Shown here piece after piece: positions 39,560 through 49,600 of a stretch of 64,000 nt of DNA (positions are counted from its first letter, which is position 1; the number at the start of each line of letters is the position of its first letter). A program made the position numbers and the translations under genes. The DNA is from an uncultured Azospirillum sp. (lineage in GTDB: Bacteria; Pseudomonadota; Alphaproteobacteria; Azospirillales; Azospirillaceae). The stretch spans positions 1 through 64,000 of the forward strand of contig NZ_CAMLJP010000008.1 in NCBI RefSeq assembly GCF_946480385.1, given 5' to 3'. The notes under the pieces were generated by a model. That model did no database searches, was not told the DNA's origin, and worked only from the letters and a program-made list of their open reading frames with translations.

Positions 39560-40249
39560 TTACCATTTCGACTTCAGCTTCTTGGCGCCGTCGCTCGACC
39601 AGATGATGGCGACGGCGTCGACCACCAGCGCGGCATCCGCCTTTTCGTTCTGCTTCCACTCGCCGCACAGCATCATGATCGAGGCGATCGCGCACAGGCA
39701 GCCGCCGCGCGCTCCCTCGATCATACTGGTGCAGACATTCTCCTTCGGGCTGTCCTTCCGGAAGGACTTGCGGATCGACCAGATGCGGTCGGCGATGAAG
39801 GGAAGCCCGGCGGTGAAGACGCTGACCGCCTTGATCGCCGTGTTGTTCTCCTTGCGGTCGATCACGTAGGTCAGGTTGGCCTTGCACTTGCCGCAACTGC
39901 ATGGATAGCCGTTGCTGCGCGTGGCGGCGGTGCGGAGGTCGTGCAGGGCGAAGATGCCGTTCGCGGTGATGCCGATGGCCAGCGCCACCAGCCATGGTCC
40001 CAGGGCCGCCCCCAGCGGGAACAGGGCGATCGAGCCGATCCCGACATTGACACTCGTGGTCGCCACCCCGCTGAGTACGGTGACGCCAGTCTGGAGACCG
40101 CTCTGTGCAGCGCCGATCAGCGCCATCTTTGAATATTTCGCCAGCTTGGTCCGTGTTTCGCTGAACGGCTCGAAACTGTCGGCGGCCGGTGCGTTGGTCG
40201 CGAACATCGTCGCGAGTTCGCGAAGCTTGTCAGGAGGAGGAAGCGGCAT
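39560..40249 (-). CDS. Unrecognised membrane protein with CSCGKC motif
   Basis: I do not recognise this 229-residue protein. It has a polar N terminus (about 1-45), a glycine-rich hydrophobic region at about 50-105 that could form two membrane helices, and a cysteine cluster C-S-C-G-K-C near 117. A cysteine-containing C-terminal part with another hydrophobic stretch (GARGGCLCAIASIMMLCGEW) follows. The CxCxxC could bind metal. By eye its GC content is lower than its neighbours' in places (about 57% around 39841-39900), which hints at transfer or relaxed selection. It stands alone between clpB and the SDR gene, with a weak ribosome-binding site at the ATG. That the frame is a gene is likely but not certain. 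Confidence 0.6.
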   Translation of the reverse strand: MPLPPPDKLRELATMFATNAPAADSFEPFSETRTKLAKYSKMALIGAAQSGLQTGVTVLSGVATTSVNVGIGSIALFPLGAALGPWLVALAIGITANGIFALHDLRTAATRSNGYPCSCGKCKANLTYVIDRKENNTAIKAVSVFTAGLPFIADRIWSIRKSFRKDSPKENVCTSMIEGARGGCLCAIASIMMLCGEWKQNEKADAALVVDAVAIIWSSDGAKKLKSKW

Positions 40250-40425
40250 GGCCGGGACTCTCGCGGTGGGACGGCGGGCGGAAGCGGATATGCAAGAAGG
40301 TGGTAGCCAAGCAACAATCAGTCGGCAAGCGCCTGCCGCATCGAGGGTGCCAATGAGCTGACCGGTCTGCTACATCTCGGCGGTGCCGATTGGGCGCAAC
40401 GCCGCAGCAACAGCCGGGGACAGAC

Positions 40426-41211
40426 ATGGCCGCGACGACTCCTTCCTACCTGTCGACCTTCTCGCTCGCCGGGCAGGTGGCGCTCGTCACCGGATCGGGC
40501 CGTGGGCTGGGGCTGGAGATCGCGCGGGCGCTCGCCGAGTCGGGGGCGCATGTGCTGCTGAACGGCCGCGACGCCGCGACGCTGGAGGCCCGCGTGGCGG
40601 AGATCGCGGAAACCGGCGGGTCGGCTTCGGCGCTGGCCTTCGACGTGGCGGACCGGGCGGCGGTGCGCGATGCCTTCGCACGCATCGACCGGGAGCATGG
40701 GCGGCTCGACGTGCTGGTCCAGAATGTCGGGCAACGCAACCGCAAGCCGCTGGCCGACCTGACTGATGACGAAATCGTCACCCTTCTCGATGTCGATCTG
40801 GCCTCCAGCCTGATCCTGGCGCGGGAGGCGGCGCGGCTGATGCTGCCGTGCAGGCGCGGACGGCTGATCGCCGTCACCTCCGTCGCCGGGCAGATTTCGC
40901 GGGCCAACGACAGCGTCTATGCCGCGGCGAAATCGGGGCTGAACGGCATGGTGCGGGCGCTCGCCGCCGAATATGGGCCGCATGGGCTGACCAGCAACGC
41001 CATCGCTCCCGGCTTTTTCGCAACCGAAACGAATGCGGCCATCGTCTCCGATCCCGAACGCGGGGCCTATTTCGCCAACCGCACGCCGATGCGGCGCTGG
41101 GGCCGGCCGGAGGAGATCGCCGGGGCGGCGGTGTTCCTGGCCTCGGCGGCGGCGTCCTATGTCAACGGTCACGTCTTGGTCGTCGATGGCGGCGCCACCA
41201 TCTTGATGTAA
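40426..41211 (+). CDS. Short-chain dehydrogenase/reductase
   Basis: The 261-residue enzyme has the SDR cofactor motif TGSGRGLG at about 25-32, NVG in place of the usual NNAG, and the catalytic set S in VTSVAGQ and Y-x3-K in SVYAAAKSGL. The C-terminal VNGHVLVVDGGATI segment is typical of classical SDRs related to gluconate 5-dehydrogenase or 3-ketoacyl reductases. It uses NAD(P)H on an unknown alcohol or ketone. GGGGA precedes the ATG at 40426 by about 5 bases; an in-frame ATG at 40390 is less supported. It precedes pabB by 22 bp and may share its transcript. Confidence 0.9.
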   Translation: MAATTPSYLSTFSLAGQVALVTGSGRGLGLEIARALAESGAHVLLNGRDAATLEARVAEIAETGGSASALAFDVADRAAVRDAFARIDREHGRLDVLVQNVGQRNRKPLADLTDDEIVTLLDVDLASSLILAREAARLMLPCRRGRLIAVTSVAGQISRANDSVYAAAKSGLNGMVRALAAEYGPHGLTSNAIAPGFFATETNAAIVSDPERGAYFANRTPMRRWGRPEEIAGAAVFLASAAASYVNGHVLVVDGGATILM

Positions 41212-41233
41212 GCCGACGGCCGACTGCCCCGCC

Positions 41234-42613
41234 ATGCTGACGATTCCGATCTCCTGCGACGATCCCGCCGCCCTGTTCCGTCCCTGGAGCGTCGAGCCCT
41301 GGGCGATGCTGCTTGACAGCGCCGCACCTCATCCGCGGAATGGGCGGCATTCCTACATCGTTGCTGAACCGTTCCAAACGGTGGAAGCCATCGGCGGTCA
41401 GACCCTGATTGATGGCCGCCCGGTCGGCGGAAGCCCCTTCGACGCGCTGGAACGGGCGCTGGCCGCTCATCCGCGTCCTTCCGACGGCCCGGTTCCCTTC
41501 ACCGGAGGCGCTGTGGGCTTCGTCGGTTACGAAGCCGGAACAGCTTTGGAGGGGCTGCGCTCCCGCCATGGCAATCCGGGCGGGCAGCCGGACTTCGCCT
41601 TTGGCCTGTACGATGTCGTGGCGGCTTTCGACCGGCAGGACCGGCGCGCCTGGGTGATCGCCGCCCGGCCGGAGGCGGAGGACCGCGCCCGGCGCATGGC
41701 GGCGAGGCTGTCCGTTCCGCCTCCGGAACAATCGGCGGGGCCTGCGCCGATGCACTGGCGGTCGGAGCTGTCGCGCTCCGACTATCTCGACCGGGTCGGG
41801 CGGGTTCTGGAGTATATCCGCGCCGGCGACATCTATCAGGCCAACTTCACCCAGCGCTTCCTGGCCGATGCCGGGCCGGACACCGACGCCTATGCGCTGT
41901 ACGAGCGGCTGCGGAGTCTCAGCCCGGCACCCTTCGCCGCCTTCCTGAACTGCGGGCCGAAGCTGCGGCTGGCCGGGGCGTCGCCGGAGCGCTTCATCCG
42001 GCTGGGCGCCGACCGGACGATCGAAACTCGGCCGATCAAGGGCACCCGCCCGCGCCATGCCGATCCGGTGGCCGACGCGGCGGCGGCGGCGGAGCTGTCG
42101 GCCAGCATCAAGGACCGGGCGGAAAACCTGATGATCACCGACCTGCTGCGCAATGATCTGGCGCGGGTGTCGGAGGTCGGCAGCGTCAAGGTGCCGGTGC
42201 TGTTCGGGCTGGAGAGCTTCGCCAGCGTCCATCATCTGGTGTCGGTGGTCACCTCCCGCCTGCTGCCGGGACTGGGGCCGGTCGACCTGCTGCGCGCCGC
42301 CTGTCCCGGCGGGTCGATCACCGGGGCGCCGAAGATCCGCGCCATGCAGATCATCGACGAGCTGGAGGTGGCGCGGCGCGGCGCCTATTGCGGGTCGGTG
42401 GCCTGGATCGGCTTCGACGGCGCCATGGACAGCAACATCGTCATCCGCACCCTGTCGGTGACGCAGGATCATGTGATCGCCCAGGCCGGCGGCGGCATCG
42501 TCGCCGATTCCGATCCGGCGGACGAGCATGAGGAGATGCTGGTCAAGGCCCGCGCCCAGCTGCGCGCCGCAGGATATCCGGTGGTGGAGTGGACAGGGGA
42601 GGAAATGGAATGA
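41234..42613 (+). CDS. pabB: Aminodeoxychorismate synthase component I
   Basis: PabB converts chorismate and ammonia to 4-amino-4-deoxychorismate for folate synthesis. The 459-residue protein has the N-terminal component-I domain and the chorismate-binding domain. It shows ETRPIKGTRPR with active-site lysine K269 (the PIKGT motif distinguishes PabB from anthranilate synthase) and the late GSITGAPKIRAMQIIDELE motif. No glutaminase domain is fused; PabA must come from elsewhere. Its stop overlaps the pabC ATG by 4 bases (ATGA), so the two enzymes are made together. The preceding SDR gene is probably co-transcribed. Confidence 0.95.
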   Translation: MLTIPISCDDPAALFRPWSVEPWAMLLDSAAPHPRNGRHSYIVAEPFQTVEAIGGQTLIDGRPVGGSPFDALERALAAHPRPSDGPVPFTGGAVGFVGYEAGTALEGLRSRHGNPGGQPDFAFGLYDVVAAFDRQDRRAWVIAARPEAEDRARRMAARLSVPPPEQSAGPAPMHWRSELSRSDYLDRVGRVLEYIRAGDIYQANFTQRFLADAGPDTDAYALYERLRSLSPAPFAAFLNCGPKLRLAGASPERFIRLGADRTIETRPIKGTRPRHADPVADAAAAAELSASIKDRAENLMITDLLRNDLARVSEVGSVKVPVLFGLESFASVHHLVSVVTSRLLPGLGPVDLLRAACPGGSITGAPKIRAMQIIDELEVARRGAYCGSVAWIGFDGAMDSNIVIRTLSVTQDHVIAQAGGGIVADSDPADEHEEMLVKARAQLRAAGYPVVEWTGEEME

Positions 42614-43416
42614 CCATCTGGCTGAACCGGCGGCTGATGCCCGCCGCGGAGGCGCGGATCGACCCGGCCGACCGCGGATTCACGCTCGGCGACGGGCTGT
42701 TCGAGACGATCCGCATCAAGGACGGCGCGCCGCGCCACCTGCCGCGCCATCTCGACCGGCTGGGCGCCGGAGCGGACTTGCTCCGCCTGCCGCTGTCCTA
42801 TGACGCCGCGGACCTGACCGGTGCCATGGCGGCGCTGATCGAGGCGGTAGGCCTGACCGACGGCGTCCTGCGCTTGACGCTGTCGCGCGGCACCGGCGCC
42901 CGCGGCGTGCTGCCGCCGGCCGACGCCCACCCGACCGTGTTGATGACGGCGGCGCCGGCCGCCCACATGACTTCGCCGGTCGCCGCGATCATCGCCCGCA
43001 GCACCCGCCGCAACGAGCATTCGCCGCTGTCGCGCCTGAAGTCGCTGAACTATCTGGATTCCATCCTGGCCCGGCAGGAAGCGGCGGAGCGCGGCGCCGA
43101 CGAGGCGCTGCTGCTGAACGGCGCCGGCCGGCTGGCGGAGTCGAGCGTCGCCACCCTGTTCCTGTCCATCGGCGGCCGGCTGCTGACTCCGCCCGTCACC
43201 GACGGCGCGCTGCCCGGCATCCGCCGCGCCCTGATCCTGGAGCGCCATGGCGCGGAGGAGGCGCCGCTCACCCCCGACGACCTCGCCCGCGCCGACGAGG
43301 CCATCCTGACCAACAGCCTGGGCCTGCGCCCGCTGGTGGCGGTGGACGGCTGGCCGGTCGGTTCCGCTGCCGCAGGCCCGGTGCTGGCCCGCCTGCTGGC
43401 CGATGCGAATCTTTAA
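42610..43416 (+). CDS. pabC: 4-amino-4-deoxychorismate lyase (class IV PLP enzyme)
   Basis: PabC releases pyruvate from aminodeoxychorismate to give p-aminobenzoate, using PLP. The 268-residue protein starts MTIWLNRRLMP and has the class IV fold with the PLP lysine K144 in SRLKSLNYLDSILARQEA. It also shows the EALLLNGAGRLAESSVATLF segment typical of the family. Sequence alone cannot exclude a D-amino-acid or branched-chain aminotransferase, but coupling to pabB strongly supports PabC. The start sits in GGGGAGGAAATGGAATG and overlaps the pabB stop. Confidence 0.92.
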   Translation: MTIWLNRRLMPAAEARIDPADRGFTLGDGLFETIRIKDGAPRHLPRHLDRLGAGADLLRLPLSYDAADLTGAMAALIEAVGLTDGVLRLTLSRGTGARGVLPPADAHPTVLMTAAPAAHMTSPVAAIIARSTRRNEHSPLSRLKSLNYLDSILARQEAAERGADEALLLNGAGRLAESSVATLFLSIGGRLLTPPVTDGALPGIRRALILERHGAEEAPLTPDDLARADEAILTNSLGLRPLVAVDGWPVGSAAAGPVLARLLADANL

Positions 43417-43437
43417 ATCGCAATTCAAGAGATCCTG

Positions 43438-43881
43438 ATGATCGAGACAGTGACCTTCCCCGAGCTGACCGTCATCGGCTGCATGGTCGAGGCGAGCCGC
43501 GACGACCTGCCGGCCGCCGTCGCCGCGGCGTGGGAGCGCGTGTTCGCCGCCGATACCGGAACGGCTGCTTTCGCCGCCGTGTCGCTGCCGGAAGAGAACG
43601 GGCTGCAGCGCCGGCTGGTCGGCTTCATGGCGGCCAAGGCGAGCGAAATCCCGGACGGTATGGTCCGCGTCGATCTCGATGCCGGCCGCTATCTGCGGAC
43701 CGTACAGGATGGCCCGCCGGTGGAGATCGCCGACGGTTTCGCCCGCCTGCATGCCCATGCCGAGGCGAACGGGCTGAAGCTGTCCGGCATCGCGCTGGAT
43801 TTCGGCTACAGGCCGGGGCTGCCGGATGGGCGCCACGAGCTGCATCTGGCGCTCGCCCCACAACTGCCGGCGCTGGCCTGA
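43438..43881 (+). CDS. GyrI-like small-molecule-binding domain protein
   Basis: The 147-residue protein fits the stand-alone GyrI-like/AraC effector-binding fold: two repeats of beta-alpha-beta-beta, with GRYLRTVQDGPPVEIADGFARL matching the region that clamps the ligand. Such proteins bind small hydrophobic compounds, or DNA gyrase in the case of SbmC. There is no DNA-binding domain. It follows pabC by 21 bp and is probably the last gene of that operon, though a role in folate synthesis is not evident. AAGAGA precedes the ATG. It converges with the minus-strand caspase gene, 19 bp away. Confidence 0.7.
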   Translation: MIETVTFPELTVIGCMVEASRDDLPAAVAAAWERVFAADTGTAAFAAVSLPEENGLQRRLVGFMAAKASEIPDGMVRVDLDAGRYLRTVQDGPPVEIADGFARLHAHAEANGLKLSGIALDFGYRPGLPDGRHELHLALAPQLPALA

Positions 43882-43900
43882 CGCCGCGTCCGACTTCCCC

Positions 43901-45532
43901 TCAGCGCGCGGTGCTGTAGACGCCGTGGATGCCGAACTCCACCGGCTGTCCGGTCAGGTGACGGGTCAGCAGGGTGGCGACCTCCGCGGCGGCCGGCTTG
44001 CCGTCGAGCGCCGCAAGATCGCGCTGCAGCGCAGTCATCGGCTTCGGCGAGGCGATGGCGAGGAAATGGTCGGCGCCGAAGGGCGGCTCCACCGTTAGCG
44101 CCAGCCGGTAGGGGCCGCCGCGCGGGATCTGTGCCGGGTCATTGCGCTCCGCCAGCGGGTAGAGGTAGTTGATTGTGCCGTCGGCGGCGAGGTTGATGAG
44201 GGTGAAATAGGTCCCGCTGTTGCCGCCGATGGCGAGCGAGACCGTCTCCCCCTTGCGGTAATCGCGGTCGCCGGGCTCCACCGCCAGGGTCAGCGAACGG
44301 TCCTGCGCCGCCGCCTTCACCCGCACCACCAGCGACCACTTGTCGACCACCCCCTGCACCCGCCGCCGGGTCTCCTGCGCCGCCGGGTCGCCGGGGATGC
44401 TGGCCAGCACGTCGCCCACCGAGCTGACCACCTCGCCGGTGGCGCTGTCCCACACCAGGGCGGGATCGTCCTTCCCGGCCAGTTCGATTCCGGTGAAGCC
44501 CGCCGCCAGCGTCTTCACCGCCGCCGGCTTGCCCAGGATGCGCAGCGGGATCGGCCCGGCGGCCGGCAGCAGGGACGGCGGCTTCGGCCGGCCGGCGACC
44601 GGGTCGATCAGCGGGATCTCGCCACGGCCGCGCGGCTGCACCTGGGGATGCTGCCGTCCTTCCAGCGCCATGCGCACGGCGCCGCGGACATGGGCCTCCA
44701 ATTCCCCCTTGGTGACGATGCCGTCGCCGTCGCGGTCGGCCTGCCCGCGCAAGGCGTTGGCGAAGGCCCAGCTGAGCGCGCCTCGCGGCTTGCGGTCGAT
44801 CATCACCTCCGGCGCCAGCTCGTGGTCGGCCACCGCGGCGAAGAAGGTGACGTTCGGCTGTTCCTCCGCCTCCGCCTGCAGGGCGGCGCGGGTGGGCAGG
44901 GGAAGGGCATCGTCCTCGATATGGTCGACCGGAACGCCGTCGATCTTCGCCGCCCGCGTGCCCAGCATGCCGGCGCGGTCGTCGAAGGCGCGGGTCATCG
45001 TGCCGGAATGGCACGAATCGGAGATGAAGATCACCCGGCGTGGAGCGGCCTCCTTCAGCAGCACGGCGATCTCGTCGTCGGTCAGCCGCTGGGCGGTGCC
45101 GGGGCCGCGCGGGGCGAAATCGGCCAGCACCAGGAACTCGTCCATGCCGTCGGCCTCGCTGCCGGGCACACGCTCCGGTTGCTGCGCGCCATGGCCGGCG
45201 AAGGTCAGCACCAGCGTCGAGTCGGGGGCGGTCTCGGCGATCAGCTGCCGCCATGCGGCGATGATCCGGCTGCGCTCCGCTTCGCCGTCGATGAACAGGC
45301 GCAGCTTTTTGACGCCCAGTCCCTTCAGCGCGTCGGCGATGTCGCGGGCGTCGTTCACCGCGCCCTGCAGCGGGTTGACCTTTGTATAGCGGTCGATTCC
45401 GATGACCAGCGCGGCGATTTCCGCCCGTGCCGGCGTGGCGGCGAGCGCAAGTCCCGCCGCGGCCGCGACCATGACGAAGCCGCCCAGAATTGCGCCGGTG
45501 GCTGCGCCTTGGCGTCGCCTTCCTCCAAACAT
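43901..45532 (-). CDS. Exported caspase-fold protease with DUF4384-like domain
   Basis: The 543-residue protein has a signal/anchor segment at about 13-37 (ending ATPARAE), then a C14 caspase domain (about 38-270). Its dyad is intact: H114 in FAGHGAQ and C174 in SDSCHSGT. A D-x-D-x-D-G loop (DRDGDGIVTKGE) near 270 looks like an EF-hand calcium site. The C-terminal part (about 430-540) resembles DUF4384 (GETVSLAIGGNSGTYFTLINLAADGTINYLYPL), also seen in the kinase at 60284. The ATG at 45532 follows GGGGGA by 5 bases. It is divergent from the lipoprotein and second caspase gene. Location in the periplasm is predicted. Bacterial caspase homologues act in cell death, signalling or maturation; the substrate here is unknown. 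Confidence 0.88.
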   Translation of the reverse strand: MFGGRRRQGAATGAILGGFVMVAAAAGLALAATPARAEIAALVIGIDRYTKVNPLQGAVNDARDIADALKGLGVKKLRLFIDGEAERSRIIAAWRQLIAETAPDSTLVLTFAGHGAQQPERVPGSEADGMDEFLVLADFAPRGPGTAQRLTDDEIAVLLKEAAPRRVIFISDSCHSGTMTRAFDDRAGMLGTRAAKIDGVPVDHIEDDALPLPTRAALQAEAEEQPNVTFFAAVADHELAPEVMIDRKPRGALSWAFANALRGQADRDGDGIVTKGELEAHVRGAVRMALEGRQHPQVQPRGRGEIPLIDPVAGRPKPPSLLPAAGPIPLRILGKPAAVKTLAAGFTGIELAGKDDPALVWDSATGEVVSSVGDVLASIPGDPAAQETRRRVQGVVDKWSLVVRVKAAAQDRSLTLAVEPGDRDYRKGETVSLAIGGNSGTYFTLINLAADGTINYLYPLAERNDPAQIPRGGPYRLALTVEPPFGADHFLAIASPKPMTALQRDLAALDGKPAAAEVATLLTRHLTGQPVEFGIHGVYSTAR

Positions 45533-45764
45533 TGCAGTCCCCCAACGATGCCGTGCAGCACAGGCTACACGTGGATGCCGATGCATAAAAGGCCGCACGA
45601 ATTGGTGGTAAAGATCACTTCCTTTGCGGTTGTTGCTGTGGCAGCGTTGCAGCCGGACCCGATCGGCAGGGGGCCGCATCCACTGTGGGGGTGGAACGGC
45701 CGGCCGGGACTTCGGGGCCGGAACGAAAGACGCCGCAACCGGCAGTGCAAACGGGAATCAGCTC

Positions 45765-46580
45765 ATGCGAAGCAACCGCGCCAAGGCAAGCCTTGTCTCC
45801 ATCACCATCGTCGCCATGGCGCTCAGTGGCTGTGTGACGACGCAGCAGGACCGCATCGGCGCGAACGACGGCACCGACGCCTGCTATCAGTATCGTGTCG
45901 CGCTCGATTCAACCGGCAACTATTATGCCGAGGACATGCTGAAGGGCGCCGCCATCGGCGCCGGCGTCGGCGCGCTGACCGGTGCCATCGCCGGCGGCAA
46001 CCTGAAGAGCGCGCTGATCGGCGCCGCGGCCGGTGCCGCGATCGGCACGCTCGGCGGCTATTGGAACTCCAAGGCGCAGCAGGGCCGCGATCAGGCGATC
46101 CTGGGCGTGATGAACGACCTCGACACCGAGAACCAGAACCTCAACCGCACCCAGGTCGCTCTCGACCAACTGGTGAACTGCCGCCGCGCCGAGATCGCGC
46201 GCGTCAAGGCCGATTACAAGGCCCAGCGCATCGGCAAGCCGGAGGCGGAGCAGCGCATGGCCCTGATCCGCGCCCAGCTGGACAAGGATTACGCCATCGC
46301 CAGCAGCATCAACCAGAACATCGTCAAGCGCCGTGACGAGTATCTGATCGCCGCCGACAACATCGAACCCGGCTCCGCCGAGAAGATCCGCACCAAGACC
46401 GTGGTCAATACGCAGGCCAAGAAGAAGAAGGCCAAGCAGACCACCACCGCCAGCGGCTCTCCGGCCTCGCAGGTGGTCCAGCGCACCAACACCGCTTTCG
46501 AGACGTCGGAGCGCATCAACGCCACCACCAGCAGCATTCAGCAGATCGCCCAGAAGGAAGCCACCCTCGACGCGGTCTGA
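45765..46580 (+). CDS. Glycine-zipper lipoprotein
   Basis: The 271-residue protein has a lipoprotein signal with lipobox ALSGC near residue 22. A glycine-zipper stretch follows at about 60-100 (AAIGAGVGALTGAIAGG and AALIGAAAGAAIGTLGG-like repeats), able to form paired membrane-inserting helices. A long coiled-coil-prone region (about 105-200) and a lysine-rich then Ser/Thr-rich C-terminal tail complete it. GGGAA precedes the ATG. It is followed by the WD40-caspase gene after 96 bp and lies opposite the first caspase. Glycine-zipper lipoproteins are common envelope proteins; whether this one is cleaved by its caspase neighbours is an open question. Confidence 0.8.
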   Translation: MRSNRAKASLVSITIVAMALSGCVTTQQDRIGANDGTDACYQYRVALDSTGNYYAEDMLKGAAIGAGVGALTGAIAGGNLKSALIGAAAGAAIGTLGGYWNSKAQQGRDQAILGVMNDLDTENQNLNRTQVALDQLVNCRRAEIARVKADYKAQRIGKPEAEQRMALIRAQLDKDYAIASSINQNIVKRRDEYLIAADNIEPGSAEKIRTKTVVNTQAKKKKAKQTTTASGSPASQVVQRTNTAFETSERINATTSSIQQIAQKEATLDAV

Positions 46581-46676
46581 GGAGTAGTCTGACCGGAGCG
46601 GTCCGGCCGCGTGTCCCCTGAATTCGACGGGACCCGCGGCCGGATCGCTCCCGGTGACACAGTGCAAGCGGAACGG

Positions 46677-49600
46677 ATGATGGCCGGCTGTCCTACTCGC
46701 CAGAACGTGCGACTTCGATGCGGCCTCCGCGCCGCCGTCTTTTTCTGGGCCGTTTTCGGCCTGCTGTTGGCCGGGCTCCTGACGGGCTGGGCCGGGGCGG
46801 CGCTGGCGGGCGATGCGTCGACCGGGGCCTTCCTGCGGATCGAGACCGGCGGCCACACCGCGCGTGTCAACCGGCTGGCCAGCGACGCGCAGGGCCGGCT
46901 GATCGCCAGCGTTTCCAACGACAAGACCCTGCGCCTGTGGAGCCGCGACAGCGGCGAGCCGCTGGGCGTGCTGCGCGTGCCGATGGAGGCGGGGGACGAA
47001 GGGGCGCTCTATGCCGTCGCCCTGTCCGCCGACGGCTCGCTGGCGGTCGCCGCGGGGAACACGGGAACCAGCTGGGGCGACGGCGTTACGCTCTACCTGT
47101 TCGACGTGAAGGCGCAGCGGCTGAAGGCCCGGCTTCCCGGCCAGCCGCAGGTGCTGAACGATCTGGCCATCTCGCCGGACGGCCGGTTCGTCGCCGGGGC
47201 CTTCGGCGGCACCGCCGGCATCCGCGTGTGGGACAGCACCAGCTTCCGCCTGGTCGCGGAGGATGCGGGGTACGGGGCGCGGGTCTCGGCCCTCGCCTTC
47301 GCTCCCGACGGGCGGCTCGCCACCGCCTCCTTCGACGGCAATGTCCGGCTCTATGACGCCGGCTTCAAGCAGAAGGCCAAGCGCAATCCGGGCAAGGGGC
47401 TGCCCTATTCGGTCGCCTTTTCCCACGACGGATCGCTGCTGGCGGTCGGCTATGCCGACCAGACGCGGGTCGACGTGCTGTCCGGCACCGACCTGAAGAC
47501 GCGCTATTCGCCGAAGACCACCGGCATCGCCGGGGGCAGCTTCGCCGCCGTCGCCTGGGACGGCACCGCCCTGGTCGCCGCCGGCACCGCCACCCAGGAC
47601 GGCACGCGCAACGTGGTGCGCCGCTGGGCCGAGGCGGGGAAGGGCGCCTTCACCGACGTCGCGGCGGCGCGTGATTCCGTGACCTATCTTCTGGCCCTGC
47701 CGGGCGGCGGGGTGGCCTTCGCCGCCGCCGATCCCGGGTGGGGCGTGATCGACCCGGCCGGTCGGCTGCAGTTCGCCCGCATGGGCGACGTCGCCGATTA
47801 CCGCGACATCCATCTCGGCCGTTTCGGACTGTCCGACGACGGTCTGGTGCTGGAATTCGGCATGGAGCAGGGCGGCAAGCGGCCGATGCGCTTCGACGTT
47901 CTGGCCCGCAGCCTGACCGCGGCGCCGGATGCGCTGCCGGGCCTGAACCGTCCGTCCGCCGAGGGACCGGGGATCGGCGTCGCCGACTGGCGCAACAGCC
48001 GCGCGCCGAAGGTCAACGGCCAGCCGGTGAAGCTGGACAGCGGCGAGTGGGCGCGCAGCGTCACCGTGCTGGGTCCGCAGCGCCGCGTGCTGCTGGGCGG
48101 CGAATTCAGCCTGCGCCTGCTCGATTCGGCCGGCGCGGAGCTTGCCCGCGCCGAGGTGCCGGCCGCCGTGTGGGGAGTCGTCGCGTCGGCCGACGGCCGC
48201 GTCGCCGTGGCGGCGCTGGGCGACGGTACGCTACGCTGGTACGCGCTGTCCGGTGGCGCCCGCCCGCTGGAGGAGCTGGCGGCGCTGTTCCCGCACCGCG
48301 ACGGCCGCCGCTGGGTGCTGTGGACGCCGGAGGCCTTCTTCGATCATTCGGAAAGCGGCGGCGAGACGCTGGTCGGCTTCCACCTGAACGACCCGAAGAA
48401 GAAGGGCAGCCAGTGGATCGAGTTCAAGCAGGTCTACCGCGTCTTCGATGCGCCCGAACTGGTACGCGCCAAGCTGCAGCAGACCGGGCAGGCCGACATC
48501 GCGGCGCGGCTCGCTGCCATCGGTGACATCCGCCTGCTGACCCAGCGCCGTCCGCAGGTGACCCTGCTGGATTATTGCACCGTGCCCGCCGCCGCCCGCG
48601 GACTGGCGCTCGGCACCGGCGCCACGGAGACGCCCGCACCGGCGGGAAGCCCAGCGCCCACGCCGGCCGCTCCGGCTGCGGCGGCGGATGCCGAAACCTG
48701 CCATCCGCTGGACATGACGCCGGTCAGCCGCGCCTTTGCCCGCGCCAAGGAGCCGGCACCATCGCCGGCGGCACCGCCGAAGCCGTCGGTGCAGAGCGGA
48801 TCTCCGGCTGGTTCGCAGGGGGGCGAACTGGACGTCGCGGCGGAAGAACCGCGCCTGACAGTGGCTTTGCCGGAAGGCATCGGTTCCGTCCGCCTGCGCT
48901 ATCGTCTGGCCGACACCGGCGGCGGCATCGGCACGGTCGATCTGTTCCGCAACGGCCGCAACGTCAGCGGCCAGGACAAGTCCCGCGCCTTCGCCCGCGC
49001 CAAGGAGCCGGCGCCCCAGCCTGCGGCGCAGTCCCCTGTTGCTGCGCAGCCTTCCGCCGGACAATCCTCTGTCACCGCGCCCAAGGACCAGACCCAGGCG
49101 CCGGAGGAGCGCGTCAGCACCATCCGGCTCGACCCCGGCAGCAACCGGGTGCAGATCCGCGCCTACAACGGCTCCGATGCGATCTACGAGCGCTCGGCCC
49201 TGGTCGATTTCGTGCTGCCGAAGCCGGCTGCGGTGGCCGACGCCGCTGCGGACGACGGCAAGGGGCAGCGTGTGGTGGCTGACCGGCCGCGGCTGATCAC
49301 CTTCGTCGTCGGCATCGACAAGTATAGGCCGGAGGGGTCGCAGCTGCGCTTTGCCCGCGCCGACGCCACCGCCTTCGCCGACGCGCTGCGCGACCGGATT
49401 CCCGCCGGTTATGACCGGGAGCAATCGCTGGCGCTGTCGAAGACGCTCTATGACGAGGAGGCGAGCCGCGAGGCTGTCGTCGCCGGGCTGGAGGCGCTCG
49501 CCGCCAACGCGCGGGAGGCGGATACGGTCGTCCTCTACCTTGCCGGCCATGGCGTGATCGTGCCGTCGCCGAAGGACCCGTCGGTCAAGCTCTACCACTT

